This document shows positions 13,266-26,978 of a stretch of 64,000 bases of DNA, piece after piece. The stretch lies in contig JAZBQD010000030.1 of assembly GCA_036583965.1 (NCBI GenBank), positions 115,320,926-115,384,925 of the forward strand, written 5' to 3'. The notes beneath the pieces are model-generated. The model worked only from the letters and a program-made list of their open reading frames with translations, searched no databases and was not told where the DNA came from. The DNA is from Prunella strophiata. Its lineage: Eukaryota > Chordata > Aves > Passeriformes > Prunellidae. The stretch's first letter is position 1. Every line of letters starts with the position of its first letter. A program made the position numbers and the translations under genes.

Positions 13266-15654
13266 TGCTCTGTGTTTATGCCTCCCTACAAAGCACAGCA
13301 AACAAAGAGCAGCTGCAGTTTGAAAGCAAAATTATCACTAAGGATTAAATTTAGAAGGAAGGTGTTAAACAGCCAAGCACCTGACCAGCAAAGGGAAATC
13401 CCCACTTCCTTTACAGTCCAAACCTTGCAAGAAAATACAAGCACTAGAAAACAGATCGAGTACAGCCAAGATTTGACTTTCTTAAAAATAACCATCAAAA
13501 GAAAAGTAAAATATTAAAATTGATACTGCATCATTGACTCAACACCTATCAGGGCAACAGAAGAACTGCATGGATGAAATCAAACACCATTTTACATTGA
13601 TTATATTAAAATATTAACCATTTTAAGTTAACATTGCACAGAAAATTACTTTTAACTCTTCTACAAAATGTCCATTAAAAACTGAGAATCAGAGTTAATC
13701 TTCCATCTCTACAACTTGGTGGATTTAGGGAACATTTCCTTTTCAAGATTCACTGAACACTCCTGTAAGAATGGCTGAACATATGTAAGACATCATCCAG
13801 TATCTCTACTTTTTGCTCTTTTAATTTCTGAGGTTCTGCTTAACCTGAAAAAAAATCATAATCTCACTTAGCAACATCATGGTGACTGAAGTAAAAGTCA
13901 AAACAATATTTAAATCAGAGAGTCAAAAATACCACTAATTCTGAAGTGTGGAGCCAGTTACTTTCAAAGGTTTAAATCTTGTATTTTCTTACCTCAGGGC
14001 ATAGGTTTCCAATAGAGAGATACCTGGCCAATTACATAACTTAATAAACACAAATTTTATTTTAAAAAATTCTGCCCTTCCATGTGTTCCTAAAAAAGCA
14101 GAAAGCTCAACTATATAAACCCAAAAATCCTGGCACCATGGGGTTCTCATTTACAGTTTGACTTCATAGGATCTTCTGCCACTCCAAAAATCACAACAAG
14201 TCTGAGGATAAACTGAATAATGTGCTACACACATTTAAAATAAAGTAAAAAAGCAAAGTAGAAGAGTGTTAAAAGTGTAATTATCCCAGAAAACAACAGT
14301 TGTAATGTGTTTTGGTTCAGCTGGAAACTTTCCATGCTTGTAGACCTTTTCCTCCCAAGTCCACCTGCACCCAAATAAGTAACTTTAATTTTTCAGTTTA
14401 GAATTTTTTTGAGATTTGCTGTTTGTGACTAACAAAGAGGTCCTTGCTGGCTTGGAGGACAGTCCCACACCAAATGTGACACCACAAATCCAAACTGTGT
14501 CCAACCAGAACCTTCTTAAGCCAGAAGTACAAAAGGTTCCAGAGCAAATCTCAGAAAAAGGGACAAGATTAGAGCCTGGTGACGTGAAGGATGATGAGGA
14601 CATGGATGAGAATTGGCCAACTCATCCCCGTGTTCCCATCCCAAATGGAACAGGGTGACTCAAAGGGGACTGACCTCACCCACCCCAGCACCCAGCTGGG
14701 TCACAGGTTTGGGAGCTGCCAGCCCAAGGAATTCCACCCCCCCAGCAGCTCCCTGGGCTGCCAGCAAGGCCCTGGGGCTCCTCTGCCCTGGCCACCAACA
14801 CAAACCAGCCCTGATGGAACCCCTGCCCTTGCCACATCCCAGCCTCTGCTGCTGAGCCCTGCAATCCTATCCCAGCACAGCTAATCCCAAGGGAAGCACT
14901 CCTAGAAACACTGGTGACACAGCAGGGGGAAAGGAGGGGAAAGAAGGACTGGTTAGAATAGAAATCTTGACCTCCTTTAGTTTTAGGTCGAGGAGTGGCT
15001 CCAGAAATAGGGACATTTGTGCACAAGCCATTAATTGAGGCTTCCTCAGCCTCTGGTGGCTCTGAGATTGGTTTTTGGCTCATCTGGAGAGCTCCAGACA
15101 CCCAAAAAAATCAGAGATCTACCAGGGCAGCACAAAAATTCACCAGCACTTGTCCCCACAGCACATCCAGAACTTCCACAGCACAGAAATATCTGTGAAC
15201 AACATCAATCATCAATTTTCCTTTTTAACCACTACGAGTTCAAGTGATCACACCTTGTAAAGCACCTTGGGAAGAAAATGAAAAAAAAAAACCTGAAAAC
15301 ATATGCCAAGATCTCTAAGCATGAAGTACATTAAGGGAAAAGATTATGGATTTGGAGTGGGTAGAATTGTCTTACAAATAGGCCTTACCTAATGTTAGTT
15401 CAGGGGAGGCATAAAAATACCCACCTTGATGTGTATTTGCACTCCAAAGAGGCTCACAGAACTCTCTGAAAATAGACACACTGCAAAAATGGATTCCCTC
15501 ATACAGGAGAAGGCTTATTTCTTAAAGCATCATCTCAACACAGTGGAAGAAGTTCAAGAATATATTATTTATTTATTTGATGAGGATGGAAAATACATTT
15601 TGTCATTCAAAATAGCTGTGTTTTAAATGGATTTTTTTTTAAATTGATGTTTTA

Positions 15655-15787
15655 GTGCCTCCCCATCCCTGGAAGTGTCCAAGGCCAGGCTGGGACAGTG
15701 GAAGTTGTCCCTGCCCATGGCAGGGGCTGGAACTGGATGATGTTAAGGTCCCTTTCAATCCACACCACTCTGTGATTTTATGATTTT
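15655..15787 (+). mobile_element. CR1 3' end
   Basis: CCCATCCCTGGAAGTGTCCA leads to a tail ending TCTGTGATTTTATGATTTT, including the 8-bp terminal repeats. Confidence 0.85.
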
Positions 15788-16867
15788 TCCAAGCAACAAA
15801 GAAATTATTAACTGCAGGCATGACAAATATTTGAAATTGTGATTATTGAGGAGTCTCTAAATGAACAACAATTGGTGCAATATTGGAAAAGTTTGTGTAA
15901 ATTTTTGCATAGGTTTTTAAGAACTCAATGCAGATTCTAATTTCCTACCTCATCCATTTGAGATCCTGTTATTCCCATTTTGACATCAGTCCACATAACT
16001 CATTTAGACATTAAACCTCCTCCCAAAAAAAAAGTATTTTTGGTGGTAAAACACATCCCTGGCCTTTCCTTTCAGCTACAGCAAAGCACAAACATTCACT
16101 GACTTGATGGGGAAGAGCTGCAGGTGACTGAGTGATCCCAAGAGTGGATCATCAGCCCAGAAAAAATCAGAGGATTGCAGCCAAAGCCCAACTGGCCACA
16201 GGACTGGGCAACCTCCAAAGGTCTCTTCCAGCCTCAAGGTTTCCATATTTCTGTGTCCCAAAAGTCAGCACCAAGTGAGATTTCTCTCTGGATCAGGAGT
16301 TGTTGGAGTAGCTCCTCTCTTGGGTGGGATTGCACCTGAAAATCCCAACAGTGATTCCAAGGTTTCTTTGCATTCCTGTCACCCAGCTCATTAAAGATCT
16401 ACTTTGCTTCTCAAAGTATCTTTGTGACTCTTTTTGTCCCTCTGTCACACTTCTACCTTAGTGTTCTATTGAGGTGTATTCATAGTGAAAGATAAAAAAG
16501 GAGGCAAAGTCAGACAAAAACCATTAGAGCATTAAAAAAGTGACATTTCCTTAATATGTCTTCCTACTTCTCACCTCACAATTAAAATCCAGCCCCCAAA
16601 AAGGACCATGGTGACAGTTTGGACCCTGTGAGTGATGTAAATCTGCCCTCAGGACTGACAAAAGCATCTCCCAAGTGCAGCAGCAGCAGCAGATCTTGGT
16701 TCCATGACATGATAAAGAGTTATCCTGCTGATAACAGAACCTTTGCAACAGCCTTAAAACACTTCCCTGCCTGCTGATGGTTGTGCAAGATGAAGCAGGT
16801 AAAAGCAGTGAAAGTCCCATCAGCATTTATTTCATACTTCTGCAAGTTTAAATGCAGGAATTCCCCA

Positions 16868-16965
16868 AGTTTGGAAGAATCCAAGGCCACGATGGACAGG
16901 GCTTGGAGCAGCCTGGGATAGTGGGAGGTGTCCCTGCCATGGCAGGGGTGGAATTAAGATGATTA
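16868..16965 (+). mobile_element. CR1 3' end, short
   Basis: GGCTTGGAGCAGCCTGGGAT and GGTGTCCCTGCCATGGCAGG identify a CR1 tail truncated at both ends. Confidence 0.75.
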
Positions 16966-19900
16966 ATGAACTGTGAGACTTCCTCTGCACAATTCATTTG
17001 CCATTCCCTCTGCCTTGCTAGAACTTTTCTTCTTTTTCTTCAACATTTTCCCTCCTAAGATCATTGCTTTGACCCAAAACGTTGTGAGCTTCTTTCCCTC
17101 CTCTCCCACCCTCCCTTTCCATGTTTGGGTTGCAGATATTCCCTCTGTTCCCTCTCAGGGATATGCTGGCAGCCGAGTGAGAACCTGCCAGAAAACACAA
17201 CCAGAGAATCCAAGTGTGAAGTGTCTCGTTCAGGAGCTTGTGGGGCCACACCACAGAACAGGTTCTTACTGCACAGGACAGGTTCAGACTTTAAATCTTT
17301 TTATTTCCAACCCCTGCTAAACCAACACAGGTGAAGGCAAGCACTTCTTGTGGCTTTTTTCTGTGTTTAAATTGGTGATGTGAAAGCAGCCCAATGTCCA
17401 CTCTAAGAAAATCCTGTGTTAGCCAGGAATTGTACAAGCCTCTTCCTTCACAGAATTTTTTTTTTCACGAAGTTCATTGTTTTGCAGAGTTCTGGTCAAC
17501 TTTATTTTTCAAAATCTCTGCTTGGAAAAGCTCTCAGCACCCATGAGCATTGTGACAGCTCAGCTATTGAAGAGTGCATGGAAAAGGGAGCCAGATCCCT
17601 GCACTGCTCTAACACCCAACCACCTCTGAGGTGCATCAGCACATCCTAAAACAGCCAGGGAGCAACAGCAACAAGCACTTGGATCTGAGAACTCTCTGTT
17701 CAAACAAACCCACGCTGAAGACGAGTCAGACCTACCAGAGTTCTGCCTGAGCATCACAAATGTCAGCCCCGGGGGACTGCAGAGTTTAGAACAATCATCG
17801 TTCAGGCAACCTGAACTCTGCGTGACCTCCTGCAGCCCTGCCCTGCCCATTGTCCCCGCACGGTTTGGAGGCACTGCCTGAGAACCTGCGGGTCCAGGGA
17901 CCTCACCCTGCTTGGGCTGGAGTGGGAAAAGCTGAGAGAACCCAGGGACGAGCTGAGAACTCAGGCAACAAAGGGAAATTACCTGTGGCAGCTACTGCAG
18001 AACAATCCCGTTATAAATATCCCACTGAGTTCCTCCTCTGGAGGAACTTTGTTATTGTGGGGGAATTATTAAGAATGGCTGCTTCAGAAGTTATCCTACA
18101 ATAACTATTCAGGCAACTTCCCTGCACAGAAATGCCAAACACTGCTTTCCCTCTGAGCAGAATGGAACCCTAAACTTAGAAACAACCCTGCTCTCCAACC
18201 CCATTCATGGGCCAACACACCCACGGGTTCCTCCTGCTCCTCCCCACTGGCCAGAGCTGCAGGGAAGTGCTCAGGAGGTGACATCAATCTCCTGGCTGCC
18301 ATCTTTTCCCAGCCTGCAGAAAAAGTAGGCCAAGAGCAGGTTCATGAACTGTTGTTCCACTGCTGAGCTTGTCTTGGCCAGTTCCTTCCCTGGATGAGCT
18401 GCAGCAGGAGGTGGACTTTGGGCAGGACTTGTGGTCTGTGGCTTTTGTGCAATCAGAGGACACCAGTTCCCTCTCCTGGAGAAAAACTGGAGCTCAGACC
18501 TGCCACAGGGAAAGACTGTGGGAAATATCTTCAAAATAAAAAAGGCCACTTCAAAAATCTGGTACCAGGAGGACTGACTGCTGCTGCTCATTGTAATTCT
18601 CCCACTACAAGAGAAAGAAGTTTCTACAACTCATTTAATCCACTGGCAACACAGTATATAAATCTGTGTTTCATTAACTCATAAATATGACTTTGAGTAC
18701 ACTCCGGAGAATCTTAGAACTGAGAAAATGTTGTGAAAGTGAAACCACTTTTTTTAAAAATAAATGAAGCCCAAGATTGCCAAAATTCTCAGCTAAAGCC
18801 TACAGGAAACACAAGCACTCTGAACTTTCAAAGTCCAAATTAAGCTCTGTGAGACCTCTGCTTTTCCATTTCTGCCCTGGAGAAGCACCTGCTTGAAAGC
18901 ACAGCTGAAAACCACCTGGAATTCCACAAGGAAACAGGGACAGGCCTACAAAGGACTGAGTGGACTGAAAACCCACTAAAATGAAGAGAACTGTGCCCAG
19001 AAATTAGGAAAGGCCAGAATCCTTCCTCAGCTTTAATTCTGTGCCTCCATGTCAATAAGTTATGATTCTGTTTAGCTCCATGAATGCCCTGTTTGTTTTA
19101 GGGGGCAGAATGGAAGCAGTGCTCGCTGAATAGGTGCCCATACAATAGATCTTTTTATTTTCATTGTGTTTAACATAATATCCCTTGCCACTCTTCAGAC
19201 TGTGCTCCAAATAAAATTATTCCTGGCTGCTTATATATTCTATAGACTGGTCATTGTTTTTGCATCCTCGGAATTCACAAACAATCATTTCCTTCTGTAG
19301 AATTCTGGATTTTCTCCTGTTCTGCAGAAAAACGGCCAGACATAGGATAAACACAAAAAGGCTCCATAATTTAAATTTCTGTGCATTGCAAAGACAAGGG
19401 GCACATCCTAGCAGGTAAATCTCTGTTTTACAGAGCTCCACAGAGGAGCAGCTTTACAGGTTAGGTAAAAAAAGCTCCTTTTTGACGCCCTGCCCTCGTG
19501 TGATCCTGTGAGAGAGGATATCCCAGGATTTAGAGAGGAAACAACTGTGCACACACCAACAGAACTATCAGTGAAGGTTTTCCCCTTTTCTAACACATTT
19601 CAAGTTCTTCCCAACTTTTCCTGGAACTCTCTCCTCAGGAGCACTGGTCAAACTCAAGTACTTTGGCTGCTGATTCACCCCAGTGTGTATTTATTTATTT
19701 AATGACAAATGAGTGAGTAAAACAATATCTCAGCAGTCAATACTTTATTACTCAATGTTTAATAACCTGTATTTCAAGAAGAGACCTAACTTTTATTTTA
19801 AAACTGACAAATAAAAATTACCCAAATCCTCCTTTTCCAGAGGTCACTGATATTGGTGAAAATCTGCCAAGGTTCTGAGGCTTCTTTTTTTGTCTCCCCC

Positions 19901-20049
19901 TACAAATTCACGTGCAATTTATGATCTTGTGCAATTATTTTAAGGTTTATAACTTTGCTAATTGAATGAAAAGCCTGCCATTAAAAAGAGGGAATATAAA
20001 GGAGAGGGGGAAATGGAGATAAACTTTTTTTATAATCATGGTGAAAGTT

Positions 20050-20125
20050 CAAAGACTCACAGAAACAATAAGGTTGGAAAATACCTCCAAGACCATCAAG
20101 TTCAACCTTTGACCAAAGATAACAG
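20050..20125 (-). mobile_element. Old CR1 3' end, antisense
   Basis: ACTCACAGAAACAATAAGGT and CCTCCAAGACCATCAAGTTC resemble the reversed tail of an older CR1 subfamily. Confidence 0.65.
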
Positions 20126-21239
20126 CTCTTAAAGCAGAAATAAAGACTGAAGTGTGAATATTATTCCAAACACAGGTTTTCCAATAATTACCTAACTCAA
20201 AATACCTCTGCATCTTTAATCCTGCTGAAAGACCCACACCTGCCCCTCAGGTCAGAGTGAAAACCACAAATACAAACAGAAAACAGAAAGTTCTGTCAAA
20301 TTCAGTACATAAGGAGAAAAATCTTTTATAAACCATGGTAGTCTCCTAATACAGCAGAAATTTAGTGACACAAAGTTTAAATTGACATGATTTTTATCCC
20401 TTAAACATGCTGTAAAAGAACCTCTAAACTTACTCTTCAGAAAGCTTCAATCAAACTCCAAGTACACACAATTTTTACTAAATCTAAGTTTTTGGTTCTA
20501 GAAATCACTAAGTTTCTCTATGAAAACATTGGCTTTATCCAAGAAAAACTAAATTTCCCTCTGCTGAACCTGAAGTTTTCTGAAGGGCTTAGAAAACAGT
20601 CAAAAATTTAAAATTCCACCACAGTAAAAATCAGAATAAACCAAAAATCTACTGATGACAGGAATTCCCACCATTACTAGCAAATGCCAGGTGGTATCAA
20701 ACTGCAGATACAGATTGATACTTATGCTAAAGAGAACGGGGGAAAAAGGAAAAAAAAAACCATGGAATGTAGCTGGATTTACTCAGTTAAAACAATTCAT
20801 TATCCTTACAGTCAGTTTTAGTGAGTTGGAAGGAGAGAATGTGAGCAGTTATGGAAGGAAAATACAGGAATTGGACACTGAGGAAGACAAGAGGGAGGGA
20901 GTGGGGAACAGGGCTGGAGAAGGTAAAGTGATCCATGACTGAACAGCAGAAAAAGCTGCTTGGGAAGGCAGGGAAAGGGAGAAAAAAGGCCAGATACAGA
21001 TGCAGATTTAAGCAGCAGAATATATTTTAAGCTCAGATTCCCCAATATTCTTAGACAGGAATGATATTTAGGACAGAAAAAAAAAAACAAAAAAAAAAAC
21101 AGGACTCAACTTAGAGCTGAGGAGGGGCTTGGTTTTTGGTGTGGAGTTGTTTTTTTTTGTCGGGTGGGATGTGAATACACTATTTCTCAAAGGTGAGTGT
21201 GTTTGTTCCAGAAATAGGTTATTCTAAAGAAAAATCAGA

Positions 21240-22040
21240 TTCAGATCCTGATCTCGGACAGCGACAAGGGGGCGAGGTGAGTGTGTCAGCGTTCTGCTCT
21301 CTGCGGGAAGCTGGCTACTTTCAAGCATTTTATTAAAAAAAAAAAATAAAAATTAAAAAAAAAAGGGAAAATAGGGGGAAAACAGTGGGGAAGCAGTGGG
21401 TAAATAGTGGGGGAACAGCAATTAGGCGAAGCGGCCGGGCCGGGCCGAGCGCGGCGTGAGGGCGGCTCGCAGCGCGCAGGCCCCGCGCGTGAGGGGGAAG
21501 CCGATCCCGGCGCTCCCCTCAGCGCATCCCCGGCTGCCGCAGCGCGCCCCAGCAACAGCGCCTCATTAGCATAGCCCACCCCGGGCCGCGCCGCGCCATT
21601 GGCCCGCAGCGGCGCGGCGCGGGCCAATGGCGGCGCGCTATGCAAATGCGGGCGCGCAGTTGCCAGGGCAGAGCTGGCGCGCGGCGGCCAATGGGCGCGG
21701 GCTCCATAAACAAGGAGCGCGATTGAGCTTTGTCACATTCGCCGGGCGCTGTTAACACTTTCCAGTTTAGGGCGAAATTAGCTCCATCTCCCGAGGATCA
21801 GGCTCATGTTCTACATTTCACCCCCACAGCAAGGGCAGGGCGGCGCAGCCATGATACACGGGATTTACGGATAAGCGCGCCCGCGTTAGGATTTCGCCTT
21901 GCCCGGCTCCGGGACGCCTTCTCCAGGGCTGGGATGCGAAAGATCCCCCAAAGCTGCCGGGTGGGAGCGAGCCCGGCTGGAATTCTCGCCGGGGCTTTAA
22001 AAAGCTCTAAAGTTCCCTGTCGCTGCCTTCCTTAGGCAGG
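21240..22040. promoter_or_regulatory. Intronic CpG island, candidate alternative promoter
   Basis: This is the densest CpG cluster in the window, strongest at 21420-21720, in an otherwise CpG-poor intron. It contains CCAAT boxes at 21624-21630 and 21688-21694, a reverse one at 21596-21602, a perfect octamer ATGCAAAT at 21640-21647 and the octamer-like ATTAGCAT at 21565-21572. A TATA-like CATAAA sits at 21705-21710. Motifs occur in both orientations, so the direction is undecided. A leftward promoter would give DYRK1A transcripts lacking the Met-His-Thr exon, with translation possibly starting at Met30 or Met34. A rightward one would make an antisense RNA. DYRK1A is known to have more than one promoter in humans, but equivalence is inferred. 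Confidence 0.6.
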
Positions 22041-22585
22041 TCACCTCCTAAAATTACTGTGTCAGGCTACTCCTGTCCTTCCCTTTTTTTCCTTCCCTTT
22101 TCCTCAAAGATCTGAATTTATGTTTCATTGGTTTGGGTTTAACGCTAAAGACACGACATCCTTTATTATTATTATTATAATTATAATTCAACCCCCCCAC
22201 ACACACAAATTTTAAGCAAATGAAATTTCAGCTCGTTCCACTGCTGCTAACGCCAGAACATGAGCGAAGCTGAAGCATCCTACGAGAAATAAGCAGATTT
22301 TTTTTTTTTCCTTTTAAAGAAAAGAAAAATAAGATTATCTGTCAGCATATTGGTGTCTGTGTGCCTGTGAATCCATCAGTGACCAGCACCGCTCGCAGGG
22401 CTGCTGGGGAGATCCCCTTCCCACGCGCGGGGGTGATGCGGATGTGCAAAACCGGCGGCTGGAAATGCAAAGAGTGACACTACGACTTCTCTGGAAGCCC
22501 CCCGCTGTCCCTGCACATGCATTCACAACTGTCCCTCTCTCTCCTGCCTCTCTCCCTCTACGCCTGTCGGCCCGCAGCGAAACTG

Positions 22586-25551
22586 CTGAAATCTCTCCCT
22601 CATTCAACAACTTCATTTTGGACATTTCAGCAGTAGCAAAACTACTGAAGTATCTCCTTCCATGCCCTAAAACATCAGGAACTCCCTCAGTGAAGGTCCT
22701 GAAATCTCTCCCTCATTCAACAACTTCATTTTGGACATTTTAGCAGTAGTGAAACTGCTGAAATCTCTCCCTCATTCAACAACTTCATTTTGGACATTTC
22801 AGCAGTAGCAAAACTACTGAAGTATCTCCTTCCATGCCCTAAAACATCAGGAACTCCCTCAGTGAAGCTCCTGAAATCTTTCCCTCATTCAACAACTTCA
22901 TTTTGGACATTTTAGCAGTAGTGAAACTGCTGAAATCTCTCCCTCATTCAACAACTTCATTTTGGACATTTCAGCAGTAGCAAAACTACTGAAGTATCTC
23001 CTTCCATGCCCTAAAACATCAGGAACTCCCTCAGTGAAGGTCCTGAAATCTCTCCCTCATTCAACAACTTCATTTTGGACATTTTAGCAGTAGTGAAACT
23101 GCTGAAATCTCTCCCTCATTCAACAACTTCATTTTGGACATTTCAGCAGTAGCAAAACTACTGAAGTATCTCCTTCCATGCCCTAAAACATCAGGAACTC
23201 CCTCAGTGAAGGTCCTGAAATCTCTCCCTCATTCAACAACTTCATTTTGGACATTTTAGCAGTAGTGAAACTGCTGAAATCTCTCCCTCATTCAACAACT
23301 TCATTTTGGACATTTCAGCAGTAGCAAAACTACTGAAGTATCTCCTTCCATGCCCTAAAACATCAGGAACTCCCTCAGTGAAGGTCCTGAAATCTCTCCC
23401 TCATTCAACAACTTCATTTTGGACATTTCAGCAGTAGCAAAACTACTGAAGTATCTCCTTCCATGCCCTAAAACATCAGGAACTCCCTCAGTGAAGCTCC
23501 TGAAATCTTTCCCTCATTCAACAACTTCATTTTGGACATTTTAGCAGTAGTGAAACTGCTGAAATCTCTCCCTCATTCAACAACTTCATTTTGGACATTT
23601 TAGCAGTAGTGAAACTGCTGAAATCTCTCCCTCATTCAACAACTTCATTTTGGACATTTCAGCAGTAGCAAAACTACTGAAGTATCTCCTTCCATGCCCT
23701 AAAACATCAGGAACTCCCTCAGTGAAGCTCCTGAAATCTTTCCCTCATTCAACAACTTCATTTTGGACATTTTAGCAGTAGTGAAACTGCTGAAATCTCT
23801 CCCTCATTCAACAACTTCATTTTGGACATTTTAGCAGTAGTGAAACTGCTGAAATCTCTCCCTCATTCAACAACTTCATTTTGGACATTTTAGCAGTAGT
23901 GAAACTGCTGAAATCTCTCCCTCATTCAACAACTTCATTTTGGACATTTTAGCAGTAGTGAAACTGCTGAAATCTCTCCCTCATTCAACAACTTCATTTT
24001 GGACATTTTAGCAGTAGTGAAACTGCTGAAATCTCTCCCTCATTCAACAACTTCATTTTGGACATTTCAGCAGTAGCAAAACTACTGAAGTATCTCCTTC
24101 CATGCCCTAAAACATCAGGAACTCCCTCAGTGAAGCTCCTGAAATCTTTCCCTCATTCAACAACTTCATTTTGGACATTTTAGCAGTAGTGAAACTGCTG
24201 AAATCTCTCCCTCATTCAACAACTTCATTTTGGACATTTCAGCAGTAGCAAAACTACTGAAGTATCTCCTTCCATGCCCTAAAACATCAGGAACTCCCTC
24301 AGTGAAGGTCCTGAAATCTCTCCCTCATTCAACAACTTCATTTTGGACATTTCAGCAGTAGCAAAACTACTGAAGTATCTCCTTCCATGCCCTAAAACAT
24401 CAGGAACTCCCTCAGTGAAGGTCCTGAAATCTCTCCCTCATTCAACAACTTCATTTTGGACATTTCAGCAGTAGCAAAACTACTGAAGTATCTCCTTCCA
24501 TGCCCTAAAACATCAGGAACTCCCTCAGTGAAGCTCCTGAAATCTTTCCCTCATTCAACAACTTCATTTTGGACATTTCAGCAGTAGCAAAACTACTGAA
24601 GTATCTCCTTCCATGCCCTAAAACATCAGGAACTCCCTCAGTGAAGGTCCTGAAATCTCTCCCTCATTCAACAACTTCATTTTGGACATTTTAGCAGTAG
24701 TGAAACTGCTGAAATCTCTCCCTCATTCAACAACTTCATTTTGGACATTTTAGCAGTAGTGAAACTGCTGAAATCTCTCCCTCGTTCAACAACTTCATTT
24801 TGGACATTTCAGCAGTAGCAAAACTACTGAAGTATCTCCTTCCATGCCCTAAAACATCAGGAACTCCCTCAGTGAAGCTCCTGAAATCTTTCCCTCATTC
24901 AACAACTTCATTTTGGACATTTTAGCAGTAGTGAAACTGCTGAAATCTCTCCCTCCATGCCCTGGAACACCAGCAACTCCCTCAGTGAAGCTCCTGAAAT
25001 CTTTCCCTCACTCAACAACTTCATTTTGGACATTTTGGCAGTAGTGAAGCTCCTGAAATCTCTCGCTGTATGCCCTAAAACATCAGGAACTCCCTCAGTG
25101 AAGGTCCTGAAATCTCTCCCTCATTCAACAACTTCATTTTGGACATTTTAGCAGTAGTGAAACTGCTGAAATCTCTCCCTGTATGCCCTAAAACACCAGG
25201 AACTGCCTCAGTGAAGGTCCTGAAATCTCTCCCTCATTCAACAACTTCATTTTGGACATTTTGGCAGTAGCAAAACTACTGAACTATCTCCCTCCATGCC
25301 CTGGAACACCAGGAACTGCCTCAGTGAAGGTCCTGAAATCTCTCCCTCACTCAACAACTTGATTTTGGACATTTTAGCAGTAGCAAAACTGCTGAACTAT
25401 CTCCCTCCATGCCCTGGAACACCAGCAACTCCCTCAGTGAAGCTCCTGAAATCTTTCCCTCATTCAACAACTTCATTTTGGACATTTTGGCAGTAGTGAA
25501 ACTGCTGAAATCTGTCCCTCCATGCCCTAAACACCAGCAGCTCCCTCAGTG
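22586..25551. repeat. 3-kb tandem array of two related half-units (59 bp and 54 bp)
   Basis: By eye I count about 33 copies of a 59-bp half-unit (starting CTGAAATCTCTCCCTCATTC) and about 19 copies of a 54-bp half-unit (starting CTGAAGTATCTCCTTCCATG). The predicted length, 33 x 59 + 19 x 54 = 2973, fits the observed 2966 bp. Both half-units start CTGAA and end near CAGTGAA, so they look like diverged copies of one ancestor. The core is nearly homogeneous; the last 600 bp on the right are degenerate. The array lies about 0.5 kb to the right of the CpG island. Neither unit is a multiple of the codon length as a pair (113 bp), and I see no coding role. Confidence 0.95.
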
Positions 25552-26978
25552 TGTGTGCACTGCACACCCCAAAGCTCAGTGCTGCCCATTCTTTACCCCG
25601 TGGCAGTTTTGGAACCCATTTATTGCATTTATCCCGTGCTCCTCTCGCAGCCCCTGCAGCAGCAGCGTTACCTGGCCGGGGGCTCACAAGCTTTGCCCAG
25701 CAATCCAGGCTGGGCAGGACTTGGCAGCACTAATCCTTGGGCTGGGCTGCTCCTCTGGCCTTGCAGGGAAATACTTTTATCAGCACTTAATGAGAGTTCC
25801 TGGTGCTGGTGCAGCGCCTCCTCCTTCCCCCACCTCCAAAGAACATTACTCACAATTTGCAGTTTGCAGCTCAAAACTAATTAGAGATGGAATAAATTAC
25901 CTGCTGCATGGCAGCACGTCAAACAGCACGAGAGGTGAAAAACACCCAATATTTTATCCCAAATCAATACCTGGCCTGATGGCTCAGGCATTTCCAGCTG
26001 AACATCAAGTTAGCATAAATATCAGCATCGTTTTTAAAGCTCTCCTTTTGTACAAACAGATATATATTAAAAAAAAAAAATTAATAAAGTCTTTTCCTAA
26101 CCATCAAACCCATCAAGGGAAATTACTTGAATTATTCTATTTCCCATTTGTAGTTACTGAGGCACAAGATATATTTAAACAGTTGGTAGAGAAAAAATGG
26201 GAAGCATCTCCCATATCAATGTACAGCCAGCATGCCAAACCATGAATGTAAGTGCTAAACAAGGGATGAATACATCATGTGCAAGAGTCTCACATGATAT
26301 AAATTATTCAATACCTGACCAAAGAGAACAGCTTTCAGGAGAGAGGGGGAGGATCTCAAAGTACTTTTGTAGTTTGAATACAGCAGGGTTAGGAATTGAT
26401 GCAGAATCTTTTTAACTCTCTTAAATAATCCCATGTATTTCCCAACTATTTCACTGGGTGACATCCACCCAGCTCTGGTGTCTACCATAAATAAAGGTGG
26501 ATTTCATCTAACACAGCGATGACAATTTTAAAATAAAACCAACTGTAAAAATAAAATAACTTGGCACGTGGGCAAGTGTGTATTTTCAGAATTTGGGCTG
26601 TCCCCTCCTTCCACTTGCAGGATTTGCACAGCCCTATTGAGATTAAAAGTCTTTTTTCCTTTGCTAATCCCAAACTGATTGTAAATTTGGGATTTTTGGG
26701 ACTGAATTTGAGATTGCTGTTAACCTATCACACACACACAGAGGCTTTTTAAGTGAAAAACTGAACTACAAAAAAAAAAAAAATCCACCATTATAAATTC
26801 CACCTCGATTGTGGGGAAGCTGCTGGTGTGATGATTCCAGGGAATTCCCTTGCTGGCTGATTTCATGGATGATTTTGAAGTAATTCATGTCACTCCAAGG
26901 GAAATTTATAGCACTTAAATTTTAGCTACAGAGCAGTTCTGTTGCATTTGAAGACATTGCACTGCTTTGATACTCTGT

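Noticed and set aside
14416..14658. 80-codon acidic, Pro-rich open frame on the plus strand
   Set aside because: It looks somewhat protein-like, but I see no homologue, promoter or polyadenylation context; chance is more likely.
16085..16260. Possible old CR1 tail (GGTCTCTTCCAGCCTCAAGG)
   Set aside because: Only a short segment matches and the terminal repeats are too degraded to call.
20425..20440. Minus-strand donor-like AGAGTAAGTT downstream of the CpG island
   Set aside because: It would require a first exon of about 1 kb from the island; no transcript evidence is available.
25409..26245. 278-codon open frame at the array's right edge
   Set aside because: It starts in degenerate array units and continues into non-coding intron, with no domain or splice context.
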